Of a DNA stretch of 64,000 nucleotides, positions 1-8,438 are shown one piece after another (position 1 is the stretch's first letter; every line of letters begins with the position of its first letter). The translations under genes were made by a program, and so were the position numbers. A model generated the notes under the pieces. It made no database searches. It was not told where the DNA came from and saw only the letters and a list, made by a program, of their open reading frames with translations. Source of the DNA: Bryobacteraceae bacterium (GTDB taxonomy: Bacteria > Acidobacteriota > Terriglobia > Bryobacterales > Bryobacteraceae); assembly GCA_023384675.1 (NCBI GenBank), contig JAHDVK010000007.1, forward strand, positions 1-64,000. Direction: 5' to 3'.

Positions 1-128
1 GGTAATTCGTTGAAATGGGGCGGGATAAAAATATTTGCTATTGGCGAACACCGGGTTGGGGCCTCTCTCCTCCCAGCCTGCCCTGGACTAAGGCTGAACC
101 CTCATATCGAACCCTGCCGCGCCTGCCG

Positions 129-1376
129 ATGGACTGGACAGGAGGCGCGAATTTGCAGGTTCTGTCCATTGCCGCGATGGCCATCATATGTGCGGTTTCC
201 TTGCATGGGGACAGCGCCAGATGGCGGCAGTTTCAGTCCGCGAATTTCGACCTCCTGACCAATGCAGACGCCACGGAAGCGAACGCCGCTTTGGCGCATC
301 TCGAAGCCGTGCGCCTGCAAATCGCGTGTGCCGAGCCCTGGCTGGGCGCGCCGCCCGGCCGGGTCCGGATTCTTGCTTTCTCCTCGGAGAAGGAGTTTGA
401 GCCTTACCGCTCAAGCTCTCAATCACCCGCGTTCTTCGCCAGCGGCCCGGAAGGTGATCTCATCGTTCTGGGCCGTCTGGCGGAGGATCACTGGCCCACG
501 CTGGCGCATGAATATGTGCACGCGGCCGTGCGGGCCGCCGGTCTCCGTCTCCCGCTCTGGCTGGAGGAAGGCCTCGCCGAACTCTATTCGGGACGGCCGG
601 CTCCGCCCCGCGGGGCGAAGCGGCGCCCCGGACGATTCGATCTAACCGTCCTGGCAGCCGAGCGGCCTGCGGCGGCCCATCTGCGCGCGGCCCCGGCCGG
701 AACCGGGTTCTACCATCAAAGCCGGCAAATGGCGCACCTGTTGCGCCATCATCCCGGCTACACCCCGCGCTGGCCTGACCTCCTTCGTAACGCCAGCGCG
801 GGGCTTTTTTCCGGTGATCTTCCCGCCCTCTTAGGACGTACGCACCGGCAAATCGCAGCCGATGTCCGGCGTTTCCGGAAGCCTTTCCCCCTTCAGCCCG
901 CTCCGATTGCCACCTCTGTTGTCGAGCGTCCGCTGGGCCTCGACGAACACCGGTGGACGCTGGCCCTCGCGCTCACGAGGCTGGGCCGGGATGCGCAAGC
1001 GCTCGATCATCTCGAAGGCATCGAGTCGGCCGAAGCCCACGCGCTCGCCGCCAAACTGCTTCTGCGCCGGAACGATCCGCGCGCGGGCGCACGCCTCCGG
1101 CGCGCCTTTGAACTCGGCGCGCGGGACGAGTTCGCGCTGTGGCAACTCATTTGCCTGGAACAGGATAACCCAGCCAGCACCCTGCTGCTCCCGGCTTTTG
1201 AACGATTTGTCGAGGCGCGCCCGGAACGCGACGACGCCCGCCTGATCCTAGCCTCGCATTACCTCGCGCGCGGCCTCTATGTCGACGTTCGCCGCCACCT
1301 CGATTCGCTTCGCCAGGTGCCGCCCGAATACGCGGCCTACTACCAGCAGGCCCGCCGCATCATTGGCCCGGCCTGA
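129..1376 (+). CDS. secreted HExxH metalloprotease-like (peptidase MA type) protein with TPR-like tail
   Basis: Residues about 8-28 form a hydrophobic stretch that looks like a signal peptide. A gluzincin-type zinc motif HEYVH lies at residues 127-131, followed about 15 residues later by WLEEGLAELY, which supplies the expected third zinc ligand (Glu). This arrangement is typical of the peptidase MA / DUF1570 group. The C-terminal half (from about residue 290) is helical and TPR-like. I chose the ATG at 129 because it places the hydrophobic segment at the N terminus; the frame is open back to 15, but that extension is Pro/Trp-rich and unlike a leader. The gene's 3' end overlaps the convergent S9 hydrolase by 17 bp. 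Substrate unknown. Confidence 0.7.
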   Translation: MDWTGGANLQVLSIAAMAIICAVSLHGDSARWRQFQSANFDLLTNADATEANAALAHLEAVRLQIACAEPWLGAPPGRVRILAFSSEKEFEPYRSSSQSPAFFASGPEGDLIVLGRLAEDHWPTLAHEYVHAAVRAAGLRLPLWLEEGLAELYSGRPAPPRGAKRRPGRFDLTVLAAERPAAAHLRAAPAGTGFYHQSRQMAHLLRHHPGYTPRWPDLLRNASAGLFSGDLPALLGRTHRQIAADVRRFRKPFPLQPAPIATSVVERPLGLDEHRWTLALALTRLGRDAQALDHLEGIESAEAHALAAKLLLRRNDPRAGARLRRAFELGARDEFALWQLICLEQDNPASTLLLPAFERFVEARPERDDARLILASHYLARGLYVDVRRHLDSLRQVPPEYAAYYQQARRIIGPA

Positions 1377-2349
1377 GCACTTTCCCGAGAAACGCCCAGA
1401 TCTCCCGCCGCGACTCCCGCGCCAGCTTCGTATCCAGCCGGTTGAAGGCATGCCCGCCGGGCGCATCCTGATAGATCTTATGCTCGAACTGTTTGCCCGC
1501 CGACTTCAGAGCCGCGATCAGACGTTCCACCTCGAGCACGTTCACGTCCTCGTCGTTCGTCGTTGAGTGGATCAGCAGCGGCGTAGCCAGCTTGTGCGCA
1601 TGCGTGACCGGCGAACGCCGCAGATACTCCTTCACGTCCTCCTCGGCGGTCTTCCCGATGTGATAATCGGCCGAAAACAGCCCCCGGTAGGTATCGCTCT
1701 TGTAGCCCATCCGGGCCACCAGGTCGCTGACGGGCACTCCGGCATAGGCCGCGGCGTAGGCTTCGGGCCGGTCGAAGATGCTCATCAGCGTGATCATGCC
1801 GCCATGGGACCAGCCCAGGATCCCCACACGCTTCGGATCCACGAAATCGAAGCTTTCCAGGGCCCAGAGCCGTGCGGCCTCGATGTCGTCGTTCTCGCGC
1901 CCGCCGTAGTCGATGTGCTCCCAGAACCCGCGGCCGTAGCCGTTCGAACCGCGGTATTCGGGCGCGATCACCACGTAGCCCTGTTCCAGCATCTCGCGCA
2001 CCAGCGGCACGGCGGTGGTGGAGTGGTTCCCGTGTACGCCGCCGTGGACGTAGATCAGCATCGGGTGCTTTTTCGCCCGGTCGAGCTTCTTCGGGATGTA
2101 CGTGTAGGCGTTGATGATGAGCGGATTCCCCACCCCCTGCGCCGTAGGGTTGGGCTCTTTCGCGGGCGGCGTGCTGGTGAAGCGAACCTTGTTAACCTCG
2201 GCGAGGCCGTCCATCTTGACGTGCCACATCAGGTCGTCGACGGACTTCAGAATCCGGTCCACCGCGTGGGTATCGTAAACCTGAACCGGCGCCGGCGTCT
2301 GTCCCGCCGCCAGGGAGGAGAAGAGAATCAGGAATGCCGCGATCCGCAT
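1360..2349 (-). CDS. secreted S9-family (prolyl oligopeptidase-like) alpha/beta hydrolase
   Basis: A 329-aa protein with a clear signal peptide (residues 1-16, cleavage after AAG). The alpha/beta hydrolase fold is shown by the oxyanion region YVHGG (100-104), the nucleophile elbow GWSHGG with Ser181, an acid at Asp266 or Asp268 and His300 in PGGHAF. There is no N-terminal beta-propeller, so this is a stand-alone catalytic domain, as in short S9 or acetyl-xylan-esterase-like enzymes. It follows hypE by 19 bp on the same strand, so it may be read from the hyp operon. A -10-like TAAACT 7 nt before the start, inside the near-palindrome CCAGTTTACTGG at 2356-2367, could instead be its own promoter. 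Confidence 0.8.
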   Translation of the reverse strand: MRIAAFLILFSSLAAGQTPAPVQVYDTHAVDRILKSVDDLMWHVKMDGLAEVNKVRFTSTPPAKEPNPTAQGVGNPLIINAYTYIPKKLDRAKKHPMLIYVHGGVHGNHSTTAVPLVREMLEQGYVVIAPEYRGSNGYGRGFWEHIDYGGRENDDIEAARLWALESFDFVDPKRVGILGWSHGGMITLMSIFDRPEAYAAAYAGVPVSDLVARMGYKSDTYRGLFSADYHIGKTAEEDVKEYLRRSPVTHAHKLATPLLIHSTTNDEDVNVLEVERLIAALKSAGKQFEHKIYQDAPGGHAFNRLDTKLARESRREIWAFLGKVLRPGQ

Positions 2350-2368
2350 ACCCGCCAGTTTACTGGCA

Positions 2369-3364
2369 TCAGCAGATGCGCGGAAGCAGATCGCCGCTCA
2401 AATGATCGAGCGCGCGGCGGCCGCCGATGGCGCTTTCCATCGTCACGCGCGCGCGGCCTTCTTCGCCCACCCGGCCGATGATGGCGGCGCGCTCGTCGAA
2501 CTTCTTCATGGCCGCCAGAGCGCTCTCCGCGTCGGTGTCCTTGACGATGGCGATGAAGCGCCCTTCGTTGGCCACATAGAGCGGGTCCAACCCCAAGAAT
2601 TCGCACGCGCCGCGCACGGCCTCGCCCACCGGAATGGCGGCTTCCTGAACCTCGATCTCCACTCCACGCGCGCGGGCGATTTCATTCAGCGCGCTGGCCA
2701 ATCCCCCGCGCGTCAGGTCGCGCAGGCAGTGCACTTCTGCGCCGGCGCGCAGCAGTTTCTCCACGGCCGGCCACAGCGGGGCGGTGTCGCTGACGATTTC
2801 GGTTTCAAACGCCAACCCCTCGCGCACCGACATCACCGCCACGCCATGCGCGCCCACCTCGCCGCTGATCAGAATCGCGTCGCCGGGGCCGATCAACGCC
2901 GGTCCCACGCGCGCGCCGAATTCGACGAACCCGACGCCCGCGGTGGTGATGTAAAGACCGTCCGCCGCGCCGCGTTCCACAACTTTCGTGTCGCCGGTGA
3001 CGATCAGCACCTTGGCGGTCTGGGCCGCGCGGCCCATGTCCGTCACCACGCGCCGGAGCGTTTCGAGAGGGAGACCTTCTTCGAGGATGAAGCTCGCGCT
3101 GAGCCACCTCGGCCGCGCCCCGCACATCGCCAGATCGTTCGCGGTCCCGTACACAGCGAGTTCGCCAATCGAACCGCCGGGGAAGTAGAGCGGTTTCACG
3201 ACATAGGCATCGGTGCAGAAGATGATGGTGCCGTCGAGCCGCGCGCCGTCGTGGCGTTCGTGCGCCACGGGGTCGCCGAAAGCGGGCAGAAAGACCTCTT
3301 CGATGAGCTGGTCCATCATGCGGCCGCCGCTGCCGTGGGCCATTACGATGCGATCACTGGCCAT
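2369..3364 (-). CDS. hypE: hydrogenase expression/formation protein HypE
   Basis: 331 aa, PurM/AIR-synthase fold. HypE dehydrates the carbamoyl group placed on its C-terminal cysteine by HypF, giving the thiocyanate that becomes a cyanide ligand of the [NiFe] site. The protein ends in the diagnostic PRIC, with the acceptor Cys as last residue. The N-terminal HGSGG and the GDTKVVERG segment are family hallmarks. The start is set at the ATG preceding [12 protein letters not shown]; the frame is open 64 codons further upstream, but that sequence lies inside hypD and is not HypE-like. The start overlaps the end of hypD by 11 bp. HypF, its carbamoyl donor partner, is not in the window. Confidence 0.95.
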   Translation of the reverse strand: MASDRIVMAHGSGGRMMDQLIEEVFLPAFGDPVAHERHDGARLDGTIIFCTDAYVVKPLYFPGGSIGELAVYGTANDLAMCGARPRWLSASFILEEGLPLETLRRVVTDMGRAAQTAKVLIVTGDTKVVERGAADGLYITTAGVGFVEFGARVGPALIGPGDAILISGEVGAHGVAVMSVREGLAFETEIVSDTAPLWPAVEKLLRAGAEVHCLRDLTRGGLASALNEIARARGVEIEVQEAAIPVGEAVRGACEFLGLDPLYVANEGRFIAIVKDTDAESALAAMKKFDERAAIIGRVGEEGRARVTMESAIGGRRALDHLSGDLLPRIC

Positions 3365-4436
3365 ATTGGTAGTACGCTGCGCAAGCGCCTTCGCTCGAAA
3401 CCATGGGCGCGCCGAGGGGGTGCGCCGGTGTACATTCGCGTCCGAACGCCGGACACGCGGGCGGCCGGAGCCGCCCCTGGAGTATATCTCCAGCGTGACA
3501 CAAAACGGCGCTGTTTTGCTCTCCGGAAGCCGTTTTGAAGCGTTTTTTGGCGTCAAAATCGTGGTATTCGCGCCTCAGGCAGAGACCGCTGCCCGGAATC
3601 ACGCCCACGCCCCGCCATTCCCGGTCGCACACCTCGAATACGTCGTCCATCACCCGCCGCGCCGCCGGGTTCCCCTCGCGGCGGACCGCCCGCGCGTACT
3701 GATTCTCCACTTCCGCGCGGCCGGCCTCGAGTTGCCGGACCGCCATCAGCGTGCCTTCGAGCAGGTCCGCCGGTTCGAAACCCGTAACGACGATCGGGAT
3801 CTTGAACTCCCGCGCGATCGGTTCGTACTCCTCGTAGCCCGCCACCGTACAAACATGGCCGGGCGCCAGCAGCGCCTGCACGCTGCAAGCCGCGCCCGCG
3901 AAAATCGCGCGGATCGCCGGCGGCACCAGCACGTGCGCCACCAGGATGCTGAAGTTCCGCACACCGAGCCGGGCGGCCTGCCAGACGGCCATGGCATTGG
4001 CGGGCGCGGTGGTTTCAAAACCAACGGCGAAGAAGACCACCTCGCGGTCAGGCTGCTGCCGCGCGAGCTTGAGGGCGTCGAGCGGCGAATAGACCACGCG
4101 CGCGTCGCCGCCTTCGGCGCGCGCCTCGAGCAGGCTGCGGCGCGAGCCGGGCACGCGCATCATGTCGCCGAACGACGTCACCGTAATGCCCGGACGCAGC
4201 GAGAGTTCCACAGCCGCGTCGATCAGCGGAACCGGCGTCACGCAAACCGGGCACCCGGGGCCGTGCACAAGTTCGATGCCATCGGGCAGCAGCGCCGTGA
4301 GGCCGGTCTTGAGGATCGTGTGCGTCTGTCCGCCACAGACCTCCATGATGGTCCAGCGCCCGCGCACCGCCGCCTTCAGTTCGGCGGCGAGGGCGCGCGC
4401 CAGAGCGGCTTCACGGTATTCATCCAGATGCTTCAT
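3354..4436 (-). CDS. hypD: hydrogenase expression/formation protein HypD
   Basis: 360 aa. HypD is the Fe-S scaffold that, with HypC, assembles the Fe(CN)2CO unit. Seen here are the conserved [10 protein letters not shown] near residue 35, [18 protein letters not shown], and a cysteine-rich C-terminal part ([21 protein letters not shown]) of the kind that holds the [4Fe-4S] cluster. The C terminus finishes with [13 protein letters not shown] as in the family. The start overlaps hypC by 4 bp (ATGA) and the end overlaps hypE, so the three are almost certainly cotranscribed and translationally coupled. Confidence 0.96.
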   Translation of the reverse strand: MKHLDEYREAALARALAAELKAAVRGRWTIMEVCGGQTHTILKTGLTALLPDGIELVHGPGCPVCVTPVPLIDAAVELSLRPGITVTSFGDMMRVPGSRRSLLEARAEGGDARVVYSPLDALKLARQQPDREVVFFAVGFETTAPANAMAVWQAARLGVRNFSILVAHVLVPPAIRAIFAGAACSVQALLAPGHVCTVAGYEEYEPIAREFKIPIVVTGFEPADLLEGTLMAVRQLEAGRAEVENQYARAVRREGNPAARRVMDDVFEVCDREWRGVGVIPGSGLCLRREYHDFDAKKRFKTASGEQNSAVLCHAGDILQGRLRPPACPAFGRECTPAHPLGAPMVSSEGACAAYYQYGQ

Positions 4437-4678
4437 GGGCCGCCATCCGTGTCGAAACCGAGCGCGCGCAAAGCGGCCAGCCGTTCCGCGGCCTCGCGTT
4501 CGTCCACCACCTCGAGCGCGAAACCGGCATGCACCAGGACGTAGTCGCCGGGGCGCGCACCGGGCGTGAACGCGAGGCTCACTTCGCGGCGGACGCCGCC
4601 AAAATCCACGATGCCGCAGCGGAATTCAGGCTCCTCGCCGCGGACTTCCTGCACACGCGCCGGCGCCGCCAGACACAT
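4433..4678 (-). CDS. hypC: hydrogenase assembly chaperone HypC
   Basis: 81 aa, the family's usual size. It begins MCLAAPARV: Cys2 is the residue that ligates the Fe(CN)2CO intermediate and contacts the large-subunit precursor and HypD. An OB-fold pattern follows ([29 protein letters not shown]), ending with helical [12 protein letters not shown]. The gene sits between hypB and hypD, 3 bp from the first and overlapping the second by 4 bp. Confidence 0.95.
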   Translation of the reverse strand: MCLAAPARVQEVRGEEPEFRCGIVDFGGVRREVSLAFTPGARPGDYVLVHAGFALEVVDEREAAERLAALRALGFDTDGGP

Positions 4679-4681
4679 TGT

Positions 4682-5329
4682 TCACCGCACCTCCCGCGCG
4701 GCCACCCACTCCACCCAGGCTTCCAACCCTTCGCCCGTGCGGCTGGAAAGCGGAAACACGGCGGCGCGCGGGCTGACCGCGCGCACGCTCTCCAGGAGCT
4801 CTTCGAGCGAGACATCGCAATAGGGCGCAAGGTCGATCTTGTTGATGACCACCGCGTCGCTCTGCAGAAACATTTTCGGGTACTTGCGTGGCTTATCGGA
4901 GCCTTCGGCGGCGCTGAAGACGGTGACGCGCCACGCTTCGCCAAGGTCGTAGGCGGCCGGGCACACCAGGTTGCCGATATTTTCGATGAACAGAAGATCC
5001 GGGTCCACCGCGATGAGCGTCCGCGCCGCCTCGCCCACCATGCGGGCGTCGAGATGGCAGGAGTTCACGTTGATCTGATGGGCGGCGATGCCCACGGCGC
5101 GGATCCGGCTGGCGTCGAGATCGGTCTGCATGTCGCCTTCGATCACCGCGCAACGCCGCGTGGCGAGACGGGGCAGGGTCTTTTCGAGCAGCGTGGTCTT
5201 GCCGGCGCCGGGCCCGGACATCAGGTTGATGACGGTCCAGCGGCGCGCGGCGAACCAGGCGCGATTTTCGGCGGCAAACTCGTCATTTTTGCGCAATACG
5301 GGGGCATTCAGGGCCACTTTTTGCGTCAT
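4682..5329 (-). CDS. hypB: hydrogenase nickel incorporation GTPase HypB
   Basis: 215 aa SIMIBI-class GTPase that, with HypA, loads nickel into the hydrogenase large subunit. Seen: P-loop SGPGAGKTTL near residue 40, GDMQTDLDA switch region, the metal-site segment NVNSCHLDA, and NKIDL for guanine recognition. It has no His-rich N-terminal nickel-storage stretch, so it is the minimal form. The ATG chosen (MTQKVAL) overlaps the hypA stop by 4 bp; upstream in-frame codons are inside hypA and Pro/Gly-rich. NVNSCHLD departs from the more usual QINTGxxCHLD spacing, but the Cys-His pair is kept. Confidence 0.95.
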   Translation of the reverse strand: MTQKVALNAPVLRKNDEFAAENRAWFAARRWTVINLMSGPGAGKTTLLEKTLPRLATRRCAVIEGDMQTDLDASRIRAVGIAAHQINVNSCHLDARMVGEAARTLIAVDPDLLFIENIGNLVCPAAYDLGEAWRVTVFSAAEGSDKPRKYPKMFLQSDAVVINKIDLAPYCDVSLEELLESVRAVSPRAAVFPLSSRTGEGLEAWVEWVAAREVR

Positions 5330-5676
5330 ACCGCCTCCCGGAGTTCGAGGCTTTCCACCTGGAGTTCCTGGCCCGCGATGACATCGAGGGGCTGGCCGCA
5401 GTCCGGACACCACAGGACCAGATCAGCGCCGGGTTGCGATTCCCGGCGGCAATGCGGGCAGCGCGCACGGACGGCGACGCGCTCGACGTGCAGCCGCGCC
5501 CCGGCCGCGGCAGTCCCCGCGCAGAGCGCTTCGAAGGCAAAACTGAGAGCCTCGGCCACCACGCCGGAGAGGTCGCCGACGCGCACCGTGACGGCCGCGA
5601 TGCCCGCCGCGCCGCGGCGCGCCGCCTCGCGTTCAGCGATATCGAGGATCTCGGCGGCTATTCCGGTTTCGTGCAT
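5326..5676 (-). CDS. hypA: hydrogenase maturation nickel metallochaperone HypA
   Basis: 116 aa. Starts MHETGIAAEIL: His2 with the adjacent Glu forms the nickel site. Two CxxC pairs (CPHC and CPDC, about 20 residues apart) form the structural zinc site. It is the first gene of the hypABCDE set. A GGAAAG sequence 8 nt before the ATG can serve as ribosome-binding site. An extended -10 candidate lies 33 nt upstream of the start. Confidence 0.95.
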   Translation of the reverse strand: MHETGIAAEILDIAEREAARRGAAGIAAVTVRVGDLSGVVAEALSFAFEALCAGTAAAGARLHVERVAVRARCPHCRRESQPGADLVLWCPDCGQPLDVIAGQELQVESLELREAV

Positions 5677-5709
5677 TTTCGCGGCTTTCCGGCGAACGCC
5701 ACTACCGCG

Positions 5710-5718
5710 ATCATATCA
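5710..5718 (-). promoter_or_regulatory. candidate extended -10 promoter of the hyp operon
   Basis: On the minus strand the sequence reads TGATATGAT, an extended -10 element (TGn plus TATGAT, 5 of 6 matches to TATAAT). It is placed so that transcription would start about 25 nt before hypA. No good -35 is visible, as is common for extended -10 promoters. Confidence 0.4.
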
Positions 5719-5732
5719 GGTTTTCAGACCTG
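5717..5732. promoter_or_regulatory. inverted repeat CAGGT-N6-ACCTG upstream of hypA
   Basis: A 5-bp perfect inverted repeat with 6-nt loop lies in the 68-bp gap between the S9/FGE gene and hypA, right beside the candidate -10 element. It could be an operator for the hyp operon or a 3'-end hairpin of the gene upstream; there is no T-tract, so a rho-independent terminator is not supported. Confidence 0.25.
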
Positions 5733-5744
5733 CTTAGTACATTA

Positions 5745-8399
5745 TTAATCGCGAACCACGCGGAAGCCGACGTATTCGGAGCGGGGTTCGCCTTGCGCTT
5801 TCGGGTCCACGGGCCGGTCGGCGGAACCGCCCATGGCCTTGCCTTTGCCGTCTTTCGTGACGACCCACTCGGCGGCGTTCCCGCCGAGGTCATACACAGG
5901 ATCGTCGCCTTTGCCGGCGAACGAGCCGACGGGCTTGAGCAGGGCGCCGGGGGCGAGGCCCTCCAGAAGCGATTGCAGGCGGCCCGCGTCGTCCGGATTG
6001 ATGGAATAGCCCGCCCAGGCGTCGAGCGTGTTTTCAGTCCTGGCGGCGGTGAGCAGCGAGCCGAGTTCCTCCTCCGTGCCGAGGCGGAACTTCTGCCCGG
6101 ACTTCTTGGACAGCCAATCGCAATACGCCTTGGCTTTGTCGAAAGAAACATTGTTTGCCGGATAATTTCCGGTGCCTTCGGGGTACTGATATCCGGCGTC
6201 AAATGCTTTGAATTGCGCACGCGTGACTTCAAAACGGCCAACGTGAATGGCGCCGCGTTCGACAACTTCGGGCGTGTCATTCGCACTCTGAAGCTTGAGC
6301 GCGGCAGCCAGGGCGGATTCCTTTTTCAGCGCCTCATTTTCGTCCTTGAGCGTGCCGAACAGGTGTTTGTCAAACCAGCGCAATTCCTCTTCGAGCTTTC
6401 TTTCCTGAAAAGCAAGTTTCCGAAGTCCGTGCGCCTCGCCGGGGAAGAGCATGAATTTCACAGGCGCTTTCCCGTAGTGCTGCAATGCGCGGTAATGCTG
6501 CCAGCCCTGCTCCGTGGGCACCTGTTTGTCCTCGGTGCCGAAGAAGATGATGGTAGGAGTGGTCACCTTGTCCATGCGGAACAGCGGCGACTTGCGGACG
6601 TACAGATCGGGCGCGTCCATGGGCGTCGTGCCCAGATAGTAACTGTCGAAGGAGTCGCCGAACACGGCGTTGCCCCAGTCGCTGATCCAGTTCACATTGC
6701 CCGCGCCGGCGCCCGCGGCTTTGTAGCGGGTGGTGCGCGTGGTGAGTTCGATGGTGATGATGGAGCCGTTGGACCAGCCCATCACGCCGAGTTTGTCCGC
6801 GTCCACCAGGCCCTTGGCGATCAGGTGATCGACGCCTTTTTCGACGTCGATCCATTCCAGATCGTTGTATTTCCCGCCGGAAATGGATTCACCGAACTTC
6901 AAGCCGTAGCCCGAGGAACCGTGGTAATTCGGCTTGAGAATAAACGCGCCCCGCTGGGCCATCAATTGATGCGGGTAGCCCCAGCTTTCGCGAAATGCAT
7001 CCATATCGTGGCCGTGCGGGCCGCCGTGAATCATCACGACCAGGGGATATTTCTTGCCTGCCTCATAATTGTGCGGGTAATAGAGAATCCCTTCGATTTC
7101 CTCATCCAGAGCGCCGGTCCAGGTGATCACTTCTGTTTTGGCAATCGTCTTTTTATCCCAACCGGCATTGGTTTTGACAAACGGTTTCGGTTCTACGATT
7201 TTCGCGCCGTTCAGGGCGGCGCGCATCCAGACGGCGGGTTTCGACGCGGTGGAATGGGTGTAAACGAGGCTGTTGCCATCGAAGGCGGTGGTGACGGAGA
7301 AGATATTGCGGACGTGCTCGCCCTCGAGCCAAGTCCGGCTCCAGGAATCGCCCGAGCGCGTGTAGCGGGCGGCGCGGTTGCGCGCGCCGTCGAGCAGCAC
7401 AGCCACGAAGCCGTCAGGGGTGACATCGTAGCCGTAGCCCGCGCCTCGCTCCCAATCGAGCGGCACTTCGGTGTGGCGGGCGGCGGCGAGATCGTAGTAG
7501 TACATCCGGTTGACGTAGGCGTTCAGCAGGTAGTCGTGATTGTTGAAGGGCGACATGAAATAGAAGCCCTTCGAGTCGCGCGCGAAGCTCACACCTCGCG
7601 CCAGCAGCTTCGTTCCGGCAAAAAGCTGAGTGCTGGTCCCTTTTTTGAGGTCGTGAAGGAAGGTGACCGGCTTGATTTTCTGGTTGAAGGTCTCGGCGAG
7701 GGAGCGGTTGTGATTGGTGACGGCCCACGCGCCGTCGGGCGACACGCTGACGTTGGTGATGCGGTCGGTGTTCGTAGTAAGCCGGGTGACCTTGGAGCCC
7801 TTGATTTCGAAGCGGAACAGGCGGACGGGCGCGGCGTGGTCTTCGTCGTCGAGGACATTGGTGTTGTCTTTGCGCTCCTTGTTGCGGAGTTCGAAGAGGC
7901 TGGAATCCTCGGCGGCTACGAGCAGCAGGGCGTCGTCGCCGAGCCATTCGAAGGCGCGCACGCCTTTCTCCATTTTGGTGAGGGCCCACGGTTCGCCGCC
8001 GCGCACATCGATGAGCCAGACCTGCGAGCCGCCGCTGTCGGCGGAAGCGCCAGGAGCGCCGGGCGCGCCGGGCACGCCGGGCGCGCCGGGCGCCTTCCGC
8101 GACGTGAGAAACGCGACGCGCTTCGAGTCGGGCGAGAACTTGGGCGAGGAAGCGCCATCGGAGCCGCGCGTCAGTGCGATCTCAAAGTCATCGGCGATGT
8201 GTTTCAGATAGACATTCGAGACGGAAACACCCTTTTCCTTGTCGATTCTCGACTTGGTGTAGACGGCGAAGCGCCCGTCGCGGCTCAGATCGAGTGAGCC
8301 GGCACTTTCCTGCATCAGTACGTCCTGCGGAGTCCACTTTTCGGCGCCGGAGAGGGACAAGACCAACGTGATGAAAACGGGAGCGAGTCGAATCCACAT
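5745..8399 (-). CDS. secreted S9 peptidase fused to a C-terminal FGE/sulfatase-modifying-factor-like domain
   Basis: 884 aa. Residues 1-19 are a signal peptide; about 30-400 form the beta-propeller of S9 peptidases (WD40-like blades, for example FSPDSKRVAFLTS); about 430-680 are the alpha/beta hydrolase with GWSNGS (Ser543), GTEDKQVP (Asp624) and GEAHGL (His657). After a linker, residues 713-884 match the formylglycine-generating-enzyme/SUMF1 fold: GRFEVTRAQFKAF, PANNVSFDKAKAYCDWLS, DLGGNAAEWV, YVGFRVVRD. The domain has only one Cys (760) and none in its C-terminal part, so the copper-binding cysteine pair of true FGE is absent; it is probably a binding or structural module. Five (A/V)PG triplets at residues 103-117 interrupt the propeller. 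A separate short S9 enzyme lies 3.4 kb away. Confidence 0.85.
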   Translation of the reverse strand: MWIRLAPVFITLVLSLSGAEKWTPQDVLMQESAGSLDLSRDGRFAVYTKSRIDKEKGVSVSNVYLKHIADDFEIALTRGSDGASSPKFSPDSKRVAFLTSRKAPGAPGVPGAPGAPGASADSGGSQVWLIDVRGGEPWALTKMEKGVRAFEWLGDDALLLVAAEDSSLFELRNKERKDNTNVLDDEDHAAPVRLFRFEIKGSKVTRLTTNTDRITNVSVSPDGAWAVTNHNRSLAETFNQKIKPVTFLHDLKKGTSTQLFAGTKLLARGVSFARDSKGFYFMSPFNNHDYLLNAYVNRMYYYDLAAARHTEVPLDWERGAGYGYDVTPDGFVAVLLDGARNRAARYTRSGDSWSRTWLEGEHVRNIFSVTTAFDGNSLVYTHSTASKPAVWMRAALNGAKIVEPKPFVKTNAGWDKKTIAKTEVITWTGALDEEIEGILYYPHNYEAGKKYPLVVMIHGGPHGHDMDAFRESWGYPHQLMAQRGAFILKPNYHGSSGYGLKFGESISGGKYNDLEWIDVEKGVDHLIAKGLVDADKLGVMGWSNGSIITIELTTRTTRYKAAGAGAGNVNWISDWGNAVFGDSFDSYYLGTTPMDAPDLYVRKSPLFRMDKVTTPTIIFFGTEDKQVPTEQGWQHYRALQHYGKAPVKFMLFPGEAHGLRKLAFQERKLEEELRWFDKHLFGTLKDENEALKKESALAAALKLQSANDTPEVVERGAIHVGRFEVTRAQFKAFDAGYQYPEGTGNYPANNVSFDKAKAYCDWLSKKSGQKFRLGTEEELGSLLTAARTENTLDAWAGYSINPDDAGRLQSLLEGLAPGALLKPVGSFAGKGDDPVYDLGGNAAEWVVTKDGKGKAMGGSADRPVDPKAQGEPRSEYVGFRVVRD
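8049..8093 (-). repeat. five collagen-like (A/V)PG triplets inside the S9 peptidase
   Basis: A tandem 9-bp-like GC-rich repeat (units close to ccgggcgcg) codes for APG-APG-VPG-APG-APG. It falls in a loop between two propeller blades and is followed by a Ser/Gly linker. Short tandem units of this kind can expand and contract by slippage. Confidence 0.7.
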
Positions 8400-8438
8400 G
8401 AGAACAGAAGCCTTTCTATGCGCGTGAATGCCTTTATT

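Noticed and set aside
15-128. Longer N terminus for the first protease-like gene
   Set aside because: Residues encoded are Pro/Trp-rich and would bury the signal peptide; the ATG at 129 is more sensible.
2402-3538. 378-codon open frame on the plus strand
   Set aside because: Antisense to hypE; low-complexity His/Arg/Ala composition and no motif.
5793-8297. 834-codon open frame on the plus strand
   Set aside because: It mirrors the S9/FGE gene, which has clear motifs; long antisense frames are expected at this GC content.
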